From CAYLRU01 sp964386565 (lineage in GTDB: Bacteria; Desulfobacterota; Desulfobacteria; Desulfobacterales; UBA5616): 64,000 nucleotides of DNA. The notes under the pieces are model-generated. The model did not search any database, was not told the DNA's origin, and worked only from the letters and a program-made list of their open reading frames with translations. The position numbers were made by a program, and so were the translations under genes. This document shows, piece after piece, positions 16,193 through 25,080 of this stretch (the first letter of the stretch is position 1; every line of letters begins with the position of its first letter). Where the stretch lies: assembly GCA_964386565.1 (NCBI GenBank), contig CAYLRU010000001.1, positions 186,001-250,000 of the forward strand. Direction: 5' to 3'.

Positions 16193-17665
16193 TTATTTCA
16201 GAAAGTCCATGATCAGTGGGGCGGCACGCACGGAACTCTCTGCGGCAAGTTCCGTGCCGATATTGTCTTGTCCCACGTCCGCACCCACGTAAAACAGACC
16301 TTCCACCGGGGAAGTGATGGACGGCCTGTCAGATCCGACCTGGCCGACGATCTGGCCCAGCCCGATGATATCCGACTGGAACCGCCCGCTGTAGCCTTTT
16401 ATGGCCGAGCCTTTGATCACATCCCACCAGAGTACGTTTTCCCTGACGCCCGGGTAAATCAGGTCAAGTTCGTTGATCCGCTGGTTCACATGATCGCCGA
16501 TATTTTCTTCCGGATCGAACATGACGCCGGGGAAATTCAGCAACTGCCTTCCGGGCGGTGTCAGGGAGGGATCCATGTTCGAGGGGATGGGCATGAAGAT
16601 GGAAAATCGGTTCAGAATTTCCTGCCTGTCAACAGGGCCTGCGTCCGGCGGAATTTCGGTGCTGACAGCGGAAGCCTGCAAATCGACGGGTATGCCGAAA
16701 ACCACCGGGGGTTCCACCACCGGCTTTTTGAGAAGGACTTTAATATTTAAAAAATTGTTCGTGAACAGGTCCGATCCAAAAGTTCCGGAGGAAAGGGTTT
16801 GGACATAATCTCTGTATTGACGGGTGACGGCGTCTTCGGGGAGCATGTTCATCACGGTTTCTTTTACACCGGCATTTGAAATCACGGCCCGTGCGCTGAT
16901 CTCTTCCCCGGTTTTCAATGTTACGCCGCAGGCCCGCCCGTTTCGGATCAGGATCGATGCCACGGGGGAACCGGTCCGGATTTCTCCAGTGTAATGGCGA
17001 ATGATTTTGACGAATCCATCGGGAATGGCCTGGCATCCGCCCACGGGATAACCCAGATTCCGCTTCAGATGCCAGTTTCGGGTCATGCGGATGACTTCTC
17101 CGGCGCTGGCCTCGGAGATGGCGACAACGCCCATGAGCATGCTGCGATGGTTATGCAGGGAAAGCAATGTCTCGTTGGAAGAGTAGTTTTTCAGCCATGC
17201 CTCATAGGTGACATTGTCCAGTTCATGGGTTTTTTCAAGGGGCATGTGGTAGATATCATGATTCAATCTCAAAGCGGCCTGGTAATCCGCTTCCGGCATC
17301 ATCAATCCCTTCAGCGTATCCTGCAAGTCTTTTTCCGAGGCAAAGCTTGGATCGGGGTAGACATAAGATCTGCCTCCGAAAAAAAGCACGGGCTTGTTGT
17401 CGGGATCCACATGCCAGAATGTTATGGCATTCTTCATTTCGGTTTTTTCCAGGATCCGGCCGAAAGGCCCTTTTTCACAGGATGCAAACATGTGGATAAA
17501 AGCGTCGATGGTACAGTCGTTTTTGTGATAACTCACGCATCGTCCGCCCACGATCCTGTTTTTTTCCAGGACCAGCGTTTTCAAACCGGCATGGCTGAGA
17601 AGCGCGGCGCACCCCAATCCACCGACGCCCGCTCCGATAACAATGGCATCGAAGTTTTTGTTCAT
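16193..17665 (-). CDS. CrtI/phytoene-desaturase-like FAD-dependent oxidoreductase
   Basis: The 490-residue flavoprotein has a perfect N-terminal dinucleotide fold (AIVIGAGVGGLGCAALLSHAG, then ENRVGG-like EKNRIVGGRC) and the C-terminal FAD motif GLFYVGADVGQDNIGTELAA, as in phytoene desaturases and related amine-oxidase-fold enzymes. The family adds or removes hydrogens on hydrophobic polyenes or acts as a retinol-type isomerase, but many anaerobe members have no known substrate. Start choice: the ATG at 17665 follows GGAGAAAAATC and begins directly at the FAD fold, whereas the open frame extends 19 codons further without family similarity. It lies 56 nt after the second AOR gene and is probably in the same operon. 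No carotenoid genes are nearby, so a carotenoid role is doubtful. Confidence 0.82.
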   Translation of the reverse strand: MNKNFDAIVIGAGVGGLGCAALLSHAGLKTLVLEKNRIVGGRCVSYHKNDCTIDAFIHMFASCEKGPFGRILEKTEMKNAITFWHVDPDNKPVLFFGGRSYVYPDPSFASEKDLQDTLKGLMMPEADYQAALRLNHDIYHMPLEKTHELDNVTYEAWLKNYSSNETLLSLHNHRSMLMGVVAISEASAGEVIRMTRNWHLKRNLGYPVGGCQAIPDGFVKIIRHYTGEIRTGSPVASILIRNGRACGVTLKTGEEISARAVISNAGVKETVMNMLPEDAVTRQYRDYVQTLSSGTFGSDLFTNNFLNIKVLLKKPVVEPPVVFGIPVDLQASAVSTEIPPDAGPVDRQEILNRFSIFMPIPSNMDPSLTPPGRQLLNFPGVMFDPEENIGDHVNQRINELDLIYPGVRENVLWWDVIKGSAIKGYSGRFQSDIIGLGQIVGQVGSDRPSITSPVEGLFYVGADVGQDNIGTELAAESSVRAAPLIMDFLK

Positions 17666-17721
17666 GATTTTTCTCCTTTCCCCGGAAATATTTTCAGGTC
17701 TGATGCCCTGTGAAAGCAGCA

Positions 17722-19602
17722 TCAGGTTAAAAGAAAATCTTCAAGACCAAGGGACTTTAACTTATCCTTTGCAGGGAGGCCGGTTTGAATATCCCAGCCC
17801 CTTTCCGCATAGTATTCATCCAAAACTTTTTCCAGGTCATCCCGGGTGAGTCTTTTTGTCTGGTAGTAGTCCATCAGGGCGATTTCCCGGTCGCCCGTTT
17901 TCACGGGTTCAAACCATGCCTCAGGAGGTTCGTCGTGTTTTCGGTCGAAACCGATTTCAGCGTTTAAAATTTTATACAGGTTCCAGATCCGTTCGCCGTC
18001 TTTGAGCAGATCCGAAGGACTTTTCTCGATGCCGGTGACCGTGGTGTATAAATCGCAGAAGTTTTCAATGCCGTAAAAACGGTGGATATAGAGGCGATGG
18101 CACTGGCCCATGGCATTAAATAAAGAATACCAGTTTTCGGCATGCGGTGTCAGTCTGCCGACGTTCAACGCATTGCCGCAGAAAATGCGGTTGATATCCT
18201 CATCCGGCATTCCCATGCGATGGGCATGCCGGATGAATTGTTCAATGGGACGCCCCGGCATATAGATACCCGTTCCGCCGCAGGCATAATTGGGACGCCC
18301 CGGATGCACCAGTTGGGCCAGGGCCATGGTATTGAGGCTGTCGACCCTGGGATCGATAAACGGCGTGCAGTTTTTAATATGGACAGCCTGTGACGGAGCA
18401 GGGTCGCCGATCATTTCCGCGGCGGCCAGCGGCCCCTGGGCCATGATGTTCCCGAACCCCTCGCGTCGGGCCGTTATTTCAATCAATCGGAGCGTTGTCT
18501 CATAGTCATGATTTATTTCAATGCCCCCGGTCTCTTTTTTCGTCAGAATGCCCTGTGCGTAAAGGGATCTCATCAATTCCAGGACGTTGTTGAAGTTGAG
18601 CCGACAGATCCCGTAGCGATTGAACGTGTCCAGCCGTTTGACGGCCCGGTTGTGGTTGTCCAGGGCGGTTTTCCCGCTGGATTCGAACTCGCCCATGAAA
18701 TCGGTCATATAGGAAACCATGGGGGCGTATTCCCCCTCTCTTATCCGGTTGAGCTCCTTATCCCCCATGGGACAGGAAGGACATGCCAGGGTCTTTCTGG
18801 TATTTTTATGAATTTCATCCCAGCCGTCGATAGATAACCCCATGCCGGCAATCCACTGGGACGTCATGGCAAAGGTCCCGCCTTCGATGAGAACCGGGCG
18901 CATCCGGTAGTCCATGATGCGATCCATCATCTTGTTTACGGACTTCTTCAGTCTCATCCGATCTGCGACACGAATGCCTTTTTTTCCCCGGCAGGCGACA
19001 ACGGCTTTTAAATTTTTTGACCCCATGACCGCCGGAAGCCCCCCGAATCCCAGGGTTCCGCCCTTATCCATAAATGTCACCGATATGCTGACCCGGTTTT
19101 CACCGGAAGGACCGATGGGAATGACACTGCATGTCCCATGCCGCAGACGAAGTGCGTCGACCGTTTCGTAGGTGTCCGATCCCCACAGGTCTTTCGCATT
19201 GCAGAGCCGGATTCGGTCATTTTCAATCAGCAGGTAAACCGGATCCGGTGCCTTGCCGCGGATTACGATGTGATCATATCCCGACGTTTTCAGCATAAGC
19301 GGAAAGTGACCACCACCGCAGGCCGTACCGATGCCGCCGCTCAACGGCAGCTTTGTGGTGACGGACAGTTCTGCGGAGCCTGGAACAATGGTGCCGGAAA
19401 ACGGGCCTGTACCGATGATAATCACATTTTCCGGCGCAAGGGGGTTCACGTCCGGGGCGATAAGGCGTGCCGCAAGAACCGCATTGATTCCCCACCCGCC
19501 GAGAAACCCGAACACCGTTTCAGGATCCATGGGTTTTGTTTCAAAAGTGTTATCGGTGAGATCAACATACAGAATCCGACCGGTATATCCTGGCGTTTCC
19601 AT
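17722..19602 (-). CDS. aldehyde:ferredoxin oxidoreductase family protein with Cys-to-Asp change
   Basis: This 626-residue protein is a second AOR. The N-terminal domain has GYTGRILYVDLT, GTGPFSGTIVPGSAELS and LKTSGYDHIVIRG, the pterin-cofactor region. In the cluster motif CPSCPMGD the first two cysteines (C274, C277) are kept, but position 281, where AOR has the third Cys, is Asp; the fourth (C501 in MGQCHRL) is present. Asp can ligate [4Fe-4S] clusters in some ferredoxins, so the cluster may still form with altered potential or lability. The ATG at 19602 is preferred because family similarity begins there and GGAG lies upstream. The gene is followed by the CrtI-like oxidoreductase, suggesting that the pair acts on one hydrophobic substrate. 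Confidence 0.85.
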   Translation of the reverse strand: METPGYTGRILYVDLTDNTFETKPMDPETVFGFLGGWGINAVLAARLIAPDVNPLAPENVIIIGTGPFSGTIVPGSAELSVTTKLPLSGGIGTACGGGHFPLMLKTSGYDHIVIRGKAPDPVYLLIENDRIRLCNAKDLWGSDTYETVDALRLRHGTCSVIPIGPSGENRVSISVTFMDKGGTLGFGGLPAVMGSKNLKAVVACRGKKGIRVADRMRLKKSVNKMMDRIMDYRMRPVLIEGGTFAMTSQWIAGMGLSIDGWDEIHKNTRKTLACPSCPMGDKELNRIREGEYAPMVSYMTDFMGEFESSGKTALDNHNRAVKRLDTFNRYGICRLNFNNVLELMRSLYAQGILTKKETGGIEINHDYETTLRLIEITARREGFGNIMAQGPLAAAEMIGDPAPSQAVHIKNCTPFIDPRVDSLNTMALAQLVHPGRPNYACGGTGIYMPGRPIEQFIRHAHRMGMPDEDINRIFCGNALNVGRLTPHAENWYSLFNAMGQCHRLYIHRFYGIENFCDLYTTVTGIEKSPSDLLKDGERIWNLYKILNAEIGFDRKHDEPPEAWFEPVKTGDREIALMDYYQTKRLTRDDLEKVLDEYYAERGWDIQTGLPAKDKLKSLGLEDFLLT

Positions 19603-19916
19603 TTTAAGGGTTCTCCTTTCCCTCATTTCCGGATATGGACACTGGTCTGAGACGGCAATTGTGGAATTTGAAGGGTTAACAGGTGTTTAAAAGGTTCTTA
19701 AACTAATCTTTCTAATACCAGTTGCATCTGAATATTACAATACGTTATTTTAGTGAATCCTTGACCCCTTGACGTTGATTTTCGCCCGGATGATCCGATC
19801 ATATGAAAAAAAAATTGACAATCAGCTGAAATAGGTTAAATCCTGAATCCAGTTAATATTCCATTTTATTTCAACAAAACAGGATATTCAAACCGTCTTG
19901 CGGAGATGACATCAGA
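19603..19916. other. 314-nt intergenic region between divergent genes
   Basis: AT-rich spacer between the second AOR gene (minus) and the serine hydrolase gene (plus). It must contain promoters for both, but no element with both good -35 and -10 boxes was recognised. GGAG at 19900-19903 is the likely ribosome binding site for the plus-strand gene. No gene or RNA was seen. Confidence 0.35.
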
Positions 19917-21110
19917 ATGAAAATCAACATTGAAGGGATTGTTTCACCCGGTTTTGAAAAGGTCAAAGAGGTCTTTGCAGCCAACTGGGACGGGTATGAG
20001 GTCGGTGCAAGCTGTGCCGTGGTTTACAAGGGCAGGATGGTGGTCGATCTCTGGGGCGGATACCGGGACAGGGATTTAAAAAATTCCTGGCAAAAAGATA
20101 CGCTGGTGAATGTGTATTCCACCACCAAGGGCATGGCATCTTTGGCAATTGCCATCCTCGTGGAAGAGGGGAAACTGGATTACGACGCCCGGGTCGTGGA
20201 TTACTGGCCCGAATTCGGTGAAGAAGGCAAAGACAAGGTGACTGTAGCGCAACTGCTGTCCCATCAGGCCGGTATCTGCGGCGTGAGCGAAAAGATCACC
20301 ATTGAAGATTTGTACGACTGGGACAAGATGGTCCGGCTGCTTGCCGCGCAAAAGCCTTTCTGGGAACCCGGTACAACAGCCGGATATCATGCCGTGACAT
20401 GGGGGTATCCGGCCGGGGAAATCGTCCGGCGAATCACCGGAAAGACCCTGGGCACGGTTTTTCACGAAAAAGTCGCAAAACCCCTGGGCGCTGATTTTTA
20501 TATCGGGCTGCCCGATTCGGAGATGGACCGCGTGGCCGACCTCGTGGGCCCCAACCACGCCCGCGTGCCCCAAGCTGCAAATCCGGATCCCAGGGTTCCC
20601 CCGCTTTATTCCGTGGCCCTGCTGAATCCCAATATCCGTCCGTATAAAGATGCCTGTTCAACGGCCTGGCGAAAAGCGGAGATCGCCGCAGCCAACGGAC
20701 AGGCCAATGCAAGGGGCATTGCCAGGATTTACGGCGCCCTTGCCAACGGCGGTGAAATCGACGGTATCCGTATCATCAGCAAGGAGGGTATTGATCGGGC
20801 CACTCGCGAGGAAGCCATGGTCCCGGAGGACCCGGTAACCGGCAACCCCATGCGTTTTGCCCGGGGGTTCATGCTGAACATCGAAGGGAATTACGGTCCC
20901 AATCCCCATGCATTCGGCCATGGCGGTGCAGGCGGTTCAATCGGGTTTGCCGATCCTGAAGCGAATATCGCTGTGGGTTACGCAATGAACCAGATGCAGG
21001 TGAACCCGGATGATGAACCCCGTGCCGGTTTACTGGTCAGGGCGATATACGATTGCCTGTTCGATTTAAAACGTCATACCAACAGCCAGGTCAGCGGCAT
21101 TGACGGATAA
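19917..21110 (+). CDS. class C beta-lactamase-fold serine hydrolase (esterase-like)
   Basis: The 397-residue protein has the penicillin-binding-type fold. The nucleophile motif SxxK is STTK in VYSTTKGMAS (about 64-73), a tyrosine region is YHAVTWGYPAGEIVRR, and HGGAGGSIGF near the C-terminus takes the place of the KTG box. No signal peptide is evident, so it is probably cytoplasmic and more likely an esterase or amidase (EstB-like) than an antibiotic-degrading enzyme. The ribosome binding site is CGGAG at 11 nt. It stands alone on the plus strand and converges with the antiporter gene, with only 37 nt between them. Confidence 0.85.
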   Translation: MKINIEGIVSPGFEKVKEVFAANWDGYEVGASCAVVYKGRMVVDLWGGYRDRDLKNSWQKDTLVNVYSTTKGMASLAIAILVEEGKLDYDARVVDYWPEFGEEGKDKVTVAQLLSHQAGICGVSEKITIEDLYDWDKMVRLLAAQKPFWEPGTTAGYHAVTWGYPAGEIVRRITGKTLGTVFHEKVAKPLGADFYIGLPDSEMDRVADLVGPNHARVPQAANPDPRVPPLYSVALLNPNIRPYKDACSTAWRKAEIAAANGQANARGIARIYGALANGGEIDGIRIISKEGIDRATREEAMVPEDPVTGNPMRFARGFMLNIEGNYGPNPHAFGHGGAGGSIGFADPEANIAVGYAMNQMQVNPDDEPRAGLLVRAIYDCLFDLKRHTNSQVSGIDG

Positions 21111-21147
21111 TTTCATCAAAAATATTGCTGATCCTGCAACGGTAGCG

Positions 21148-22398
21148 TCATGTTTGCTGCCGATCGTCCCAGATTTTGCAGAAACTGGCGTTTTCCGCAG
21201 CGGTACAGGCCCTGGACACGGCCCATTTTAACGTTAAAGGGGCTGCAATCGTGGTGACAAATGCCATGAGGACAAGGCCGGAAAACTGGTTCTGGGTCAG
21301 CAGGGGCTCGCCGATGGCCCCGCTGTTGAGCAGGTCATTACTCAGGTTGATCACCACCGTGGCCACGACCAGTTCCACCGCACCCCTGCCGTTCATGCCG
21401 AATCCGATGATCAGGGATTCCCAACGGTTGAATTTAAACACAGCCGCGCCCAGGCCGCACCCCAGAATTTTCCCGGCAAAAGCGACGAAAATCAAGGCCA
21501 GTGCGAAGAAGACAAAAGACCAGCTCCATGTGAGATGCAGGTGGAATGCCAGGGAAGCGAAGAAAATGGGTACTAAAAACCCGTAACTGATGCCGAAGAT
21601 CTGGTGGTCGATGACCTCGTATACTTTTTCATCCAGAACCTCTTTTCTCACGAACTGTCCGGCTAAAAAGGCGCCGATCACCAGGTGGAGGCCCGCCATT
21701 TCGGCCAAAGACGCCATGAGAAGGGCCGCTGTCATGGCAAACATGAAAGCCTTGCGGCTTTCATTTGTAAACTGCCGGATATATCTGGGCAGGATGAAAT
21801 GACCGACGAGAATGGTGAGGCCGAAAAATACGGCCACTTTGAGGAATATCAGGCCTATTCCCAGCAATTGAATCGATCCGGTTTTGGCAAGGCCCAGAAG
21901 GACGGACAGGGCGATGAGGGCCATGATGTCGTCGGCAATGGCCGCCCCCATGATGATATGCCCCAGTTCGGTCTGGTTGATCCGCATGGAATGAAGGATT
22001 ACCGCCTGAACGGCGATGGCCGTAATGGACACGCCCATTCCCACGAACAGGGACTGGTATGTTGTCCCGCCGAACAGCTTTGTCACCAGAAAGCCCAGAA
22101 AAAAGGGAAGGACAAATCCGCCTATGGCAACGGACATGGACGGCCATATATGTTCGACAAGTTCCTTGGGATTCATCTCCATTCCCGTGTGAAACATCAC
22201 AAAGAAAATGCCCAGTTCGGCCAGCAGTTCAAGAGAGGGCGTGGCTTTGACAATCCCCAGCAAGGGAGGGCCGAGGACGATGCCGGCAAGAAGCTCGCCC
22301 AGCATGACGGGAAGTCCGAACCTGGCAAAGATGATCCCGAATATCCAGGCCACCGCCAGAATGAGCAGAAGGTTGAGAATGAGTGAAAAGGAAAACAT
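21148..22398 (-). CDS. CPA2-family cation:proton antiporter (Kef/NapA type)
   Basis: The 416-residue integral membrane protein has about 12 hydrophobic helices. It contains ARFGLPVMLGELLAGIVLGP, the GxxxG-rich start of monovalent cation:proton antiporter-2 proteins, and an Asp-Asp pair in MGAAIADDIMALIALSVL in the fifth-helix region that in this family carries the exchanged ion. No RCK/TrkA-N regulatory domain follows, so it is the membrane core only. It would exchange Na+ or K+ for protons at the inner membrane for pH or ion balance. GAGGAGG lies 6-8 nt before the ATG. It is the last gene of a three-gene operon, 16 nt after the membrane protein. Confidence 0.9.
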   Translation of the reverse strand: MFSFSLILNLLLILAVAWIFGIIFARFGLPVMLGELLAGIVLGPPLLGIVKATPSLELLAELGIFFVMFHTGMEMNPKELVEHIWPSMSVAIGGFVLPFFLGFLVTKLFGGTTYQSLFVGMGVSITAIAVQAVILHSMRINQTELGHIIMGAAIADDIMALIALSVLLGLAKTGSIQLLGIGLIFLKVAVFFGLTILVGHFILPRYIRQFTNESRKAFMFAMTAALLMASLAEMAGLHLVIGAFLAGQFVRKEVLDEKVYEVIDHQIFGISYGFLVPIFFASLAFHLHLTWSWSFVFFALALIFVAFAGKILGCGLGAAVFKFNRWESLIIGFGMNGRGAVELVVATVVINLSNDLLNSGAIGEPLLTQNQFSGLVLMAFVTTIAAPLTLKWAVSRACTAAENASFCKIWDDRQQT

Positions 22399-22414
22399 GG
22401 GGTTCCTCCTCGGG

Positions 22415-23518
22415 TCAGATCTGCATTTTTTCGGTTTCTCTACTGAACAGAATCACATAAAGAAAGACGGCATAGCACAAAATCGTCAATACGGAAAAAA
22501 ACCGCAGGTTGTTGCCCAAGGGCGCCAGAATGGTAACGATGGCCCAATGGAAGAGAATAACCAGCGATGAGTTCAGTTTAATGGGAAAGCTGTCAAACCG
22601 CATGATAACGGACAGTCCGGAAAGATTCCACCCGTAAAGGGAGACAACGGCATGGAGTTTTAAAAGCCATTTGATTTGAGTGCTGTCGTATGCGGGTGAA
22701 AACGTCAGAACGATATAGGCGATACCGGTAACGGCCGTTACCAGCAAAAAAAGCATGCCGGACAGAAGAAATTTTTTTTGCTGCTCCCTTTTCCCCAGCC
22801 GTATAAACAGGACAAACATGAGGATGACGCACAGCGTCAGCAGCAGCGTTACGATGATCTGGGGGATCATTTTTTCAAGCAGGATAAAAATAAAAAATAT
22901 GATGACCCCCAGGTTGACGGTCCAGAAGCTGATCTCCTTTAGTATTTTTTCTTTCACGGTGATATCGCTTTTCATAAGGGAAAACACCACCGACAGGGTG
23001 ATCAGCGACACCGGGAAGGAGAAGCCCAGGTAAAAGACATCCAGTTTCAATTTGGGCATGACGATGACGGGATAATACACCGTGTTGATCATGATGCACC
23101 CGGAAAGGAACAACCCGATGGAAAGGCATAACAGGGAAGCGTGATGAAATTTTTCATGAACCGGGACACCCGGTTTGAAAAACATCCATGGGAAATATCC
23201 AAACCGTTTGATCCGGACGGTTTCCGTAATGACCGGAAGGATAAAGGCGATGATGGTCGCCGGTAAATAGCGGTTGAAAAAAGCGCTCACGGCATATCCC
23301 AGGGCCAGGATCAGAAACCACAGGGTCCTGGGGGAAACGGTTCTTTGTCCTTCCGAGTAGTAAAGAATGATGGTGCATCCCGTACACAGGTTAAATAAAA
23401 AGATATGGAGTCGTTCAAAGGTATACGCCTGCATCCGGGGGAAAAACAGGCCGAAAAACCCGAATGACAGGCCAAGGAGCATCATCGTCATAAACAGGAT
23501 ACGCGTCTTGATGTTCAT
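22415..23518 (-). CDS. polytopic membrane protein of unknown function
   Basis: I do not recognise a family. The 367-residue protein has about ten hydrophobic helices spread along its length, a few Cys residues and no soluble domain. Between helices it has basic loops (VRIKRFGYFPWMFFKPGVPV and RLGKREQQKK), and it ends SRETEKMQI. The start overlaps the TIGR01777 gene by four bases (ATGA), so the two are translationally coupled, and the antiporter gene follows by 16 nt. A role linked to the antiporter or to envelope lipid metabolism is possible but only inferred from position. Confidence 0.75.
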   Translation of the reverse strand: MNIKTRILFMTMMLLGLSFGFFGLFFPRMQAYTFERLHIFLFNLCTGCTIILYYSEGQRTVSPRTLWFLILALGYAVSAFFNRYLPATIIAFILPVITETVRIKRFGYFPWMFFKPGVPVHEKFHHASLLCLSIGLFLSGCIMINTVYYPVIVMPKLKLDVFYLGFSFPVSLITLSVVFSLMKSDITVKEKILKEISFWTVNLGVIIFFIFILLEKMIPQIIVTLLLTLCVILMFVLFIRLGKREQQKKFLLSGMLFLLVTAVTGIAYIVLTFSPAYDSTQIKWLLKLHAVVSLYGWNLSGLSVIMRFDSFPIKLNSSLVILFHWAIVTILAPLGNNLRFFSVLTILCYAVFLYVILFSRETEKMQI

Positions 23519-24927
23519 TTCGTCTCCGGTGGATTGGGGTGGTTTCTGCCCAGCAGGTGTCTTAAAGCGCCTTCAAGGTTCGGATACCGGAAACGATAAC
23601 CGGCGTCCAGCAGTTTTTTCGGCACAACACAGGTGCTGGAGAGAAGGACCTCTTTTCCCATCTGTCCGAAAAACAGCCGGATCACCGCCATGGGCACGGA
23701 AATGGATGCCGGGCGATTTAAAACCCTTGCAAGGGTCCGGTTAAACGCCAGGTTGGTCACGGGCTCCGGTGCTACCAGATTAACGGGACCGGATATTTCA
23801 TCCTGGTTCAGGATGTAAAGAACGGCGCCGAGCACGTCGTCCATGCCCACCCAACTGATGATCTGGTTCCCGGTGCCGATTTTCTTCAATCCCATTCCAA
23901 AATAATGGGGTATTAAAAGCCGGGAAAGGGCTCCGCCTGAGGGAGTGAGGACAACACCGATGCGAAGGGGCACCACCCGGACGCCTTTTTCCGCCACCGG
24001 TGCCGTACAGCTTTCCCAGCGGGTGCATACCGTTGAAATAAAATCGTTGCCCGGCGGGTCATCCTCGACAAAGCATCGGTCGTCGTGGTGGCCGTAATAC
24101 CCGATGGCCGAAGCGCAGATAAGGACTTTGGGAAGGGGGGGCAGATTCAAAAGGGTCCGGGTTATCAATTGCGTTGTTTTAATCCTGCTGTGGATAATCG
24201 CTTGCTTTTTTTCCGGGGTCCATGATCCGGATCCGATATTGTCTCCTGAAAGATGGATCACGGCATCCACAGGACCGATATCCTCCGTATTGATATCACC
24301 GGTGTACGGGTTCCAGTAGACTTCGTTGTTCTCCCTTACCGGCTTTTTTCTGACCAGCCGGATGATGCGATGCCCACCTGTGGTCAGATACGGCATCAGG
24401 GCCGATCCGATGGTTCCGCCGGCACCGGAAATAAGGATGTTCATGGGGCTTTTGGCCCGGTTCGGCAAATGGTCCCCAAGGTCCAGGGCCGTGGTATGAT
24501 GCCGGTAGGTGAATATCCGGTCCAGTTTTTTTAAGATCCATTTCCTGAATACCGGGTGGGTGATTTTAGGTAACGGGAATTTAAAATCGATGATGTCTTC
24601 GAGATATGCGGCATGGATCCCGTCCGGTGTGAACCGGTGGGTATGGCGCCATGTTGAAAACGGCCCCTTGACCTGGATATCCTGAAACATCCGGTTTTCC
24701 ACGTAGTCCGTATGCTTTGCCGTCCAATTGTACCGGACGGGACCGGCTTTCATTTCCATGACAACCATTGCACCGTCATCAAGCCGACCTGAACTTTCTA
24801 TTACTTTCATCGGATTCCACGGCGGGCTCAGCCTGGAGACGGCCCCGGGTCTTGTGTGCCATCTGAAGAGATCTTCCACAGGCGCGTCGATCCGGGATCT
24901 TTTTGTAAATCGGATAAGGTCGTTCAT
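23515..24927 (-). CDS. SRPBCC domain fused to TIGR01777 NAD-dependent epimerase
   Basis: The 470-residue fusion has an N-terminal SRPBCC/START-like ligand-binding domain (about 1-150, RSRIDAPVEDLFRWHTRPGA) and a TIGR01777 short-chain epimerase/dehydratase of the YfcH/SDR39U1 type. The latter has ILISGAGGTIGSALMPYL at 157-174 as the NAD(P) site, DAVIHLSGDNIG, a catalytic tyrosine region ICASAIGYYGH, and a C-terminal DUF1731-like tail FRYPNLEGALRHLLG. The reaction is unknown for the family; the fused lipid-binding-type domain suggests a hydrophobic substrate. It is first in the operon with the membrane protein and the antiporter. Its promoter should lie in the 153-nt gap shared with the MATE gene, where TTGTCA/TGACAA arms (24989-25013) form an inverted repeat. 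Confidence 0.85.
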   Translation of the reverse strand: MNDLIRFTKRSRIDAPVEDLFRWHTRPGAVSRLSPPWNPMKVIESSGRLDDGAMVVMEMKAGPVRYNWTAKHTDYVENRMFQDIQVKGPFSTWRHTHRFTPDGIHAAYLEDIIDFKFPLPKITHPVFRKWILKKLDRIFTYRHHTTALDLGDHLPNRAKSPMNILISGAGGTIGSALMPYLTTGGHRIIRLVRKKPVRENNEVYWNPYTGDINTEDIGPVDAVIHLSGDNIGSGSWTPEKKQAIIHSRIKTTQLITRTLLNLPPLPKVLICASAIGYYGHHDDRCFVEDDPPGNDFISTVCTRWESCTAPVAEKGVRVVPLRIGVVLTPSGGALSRLLIPHYFGMGLKKIGTGNQIISWVGMDDVLGAVLYILNQDEISGPVNLVAPEPVTNLAFNRTLARVLNRPASISVPMAVIRLFFGQMGKEVLLSSTCVVPKKLLDAGYRFRYPNLEGALRHLLGRNHPNPPETK

Positions 24928-25080
24928 GGCGGATGTAAGCTTTTGACCGTTAAAGAATTCGCTGATTCCAGGGCTGTCTGTCCCGACCTTGTCAGGGTGT
25001 TACCTGTTGACAATTAAAGGTTCTTTTATCATGAAGAACAAGGCAAGGAAAGCAAAACAGGGAATTGAGGGAAAAAACAG

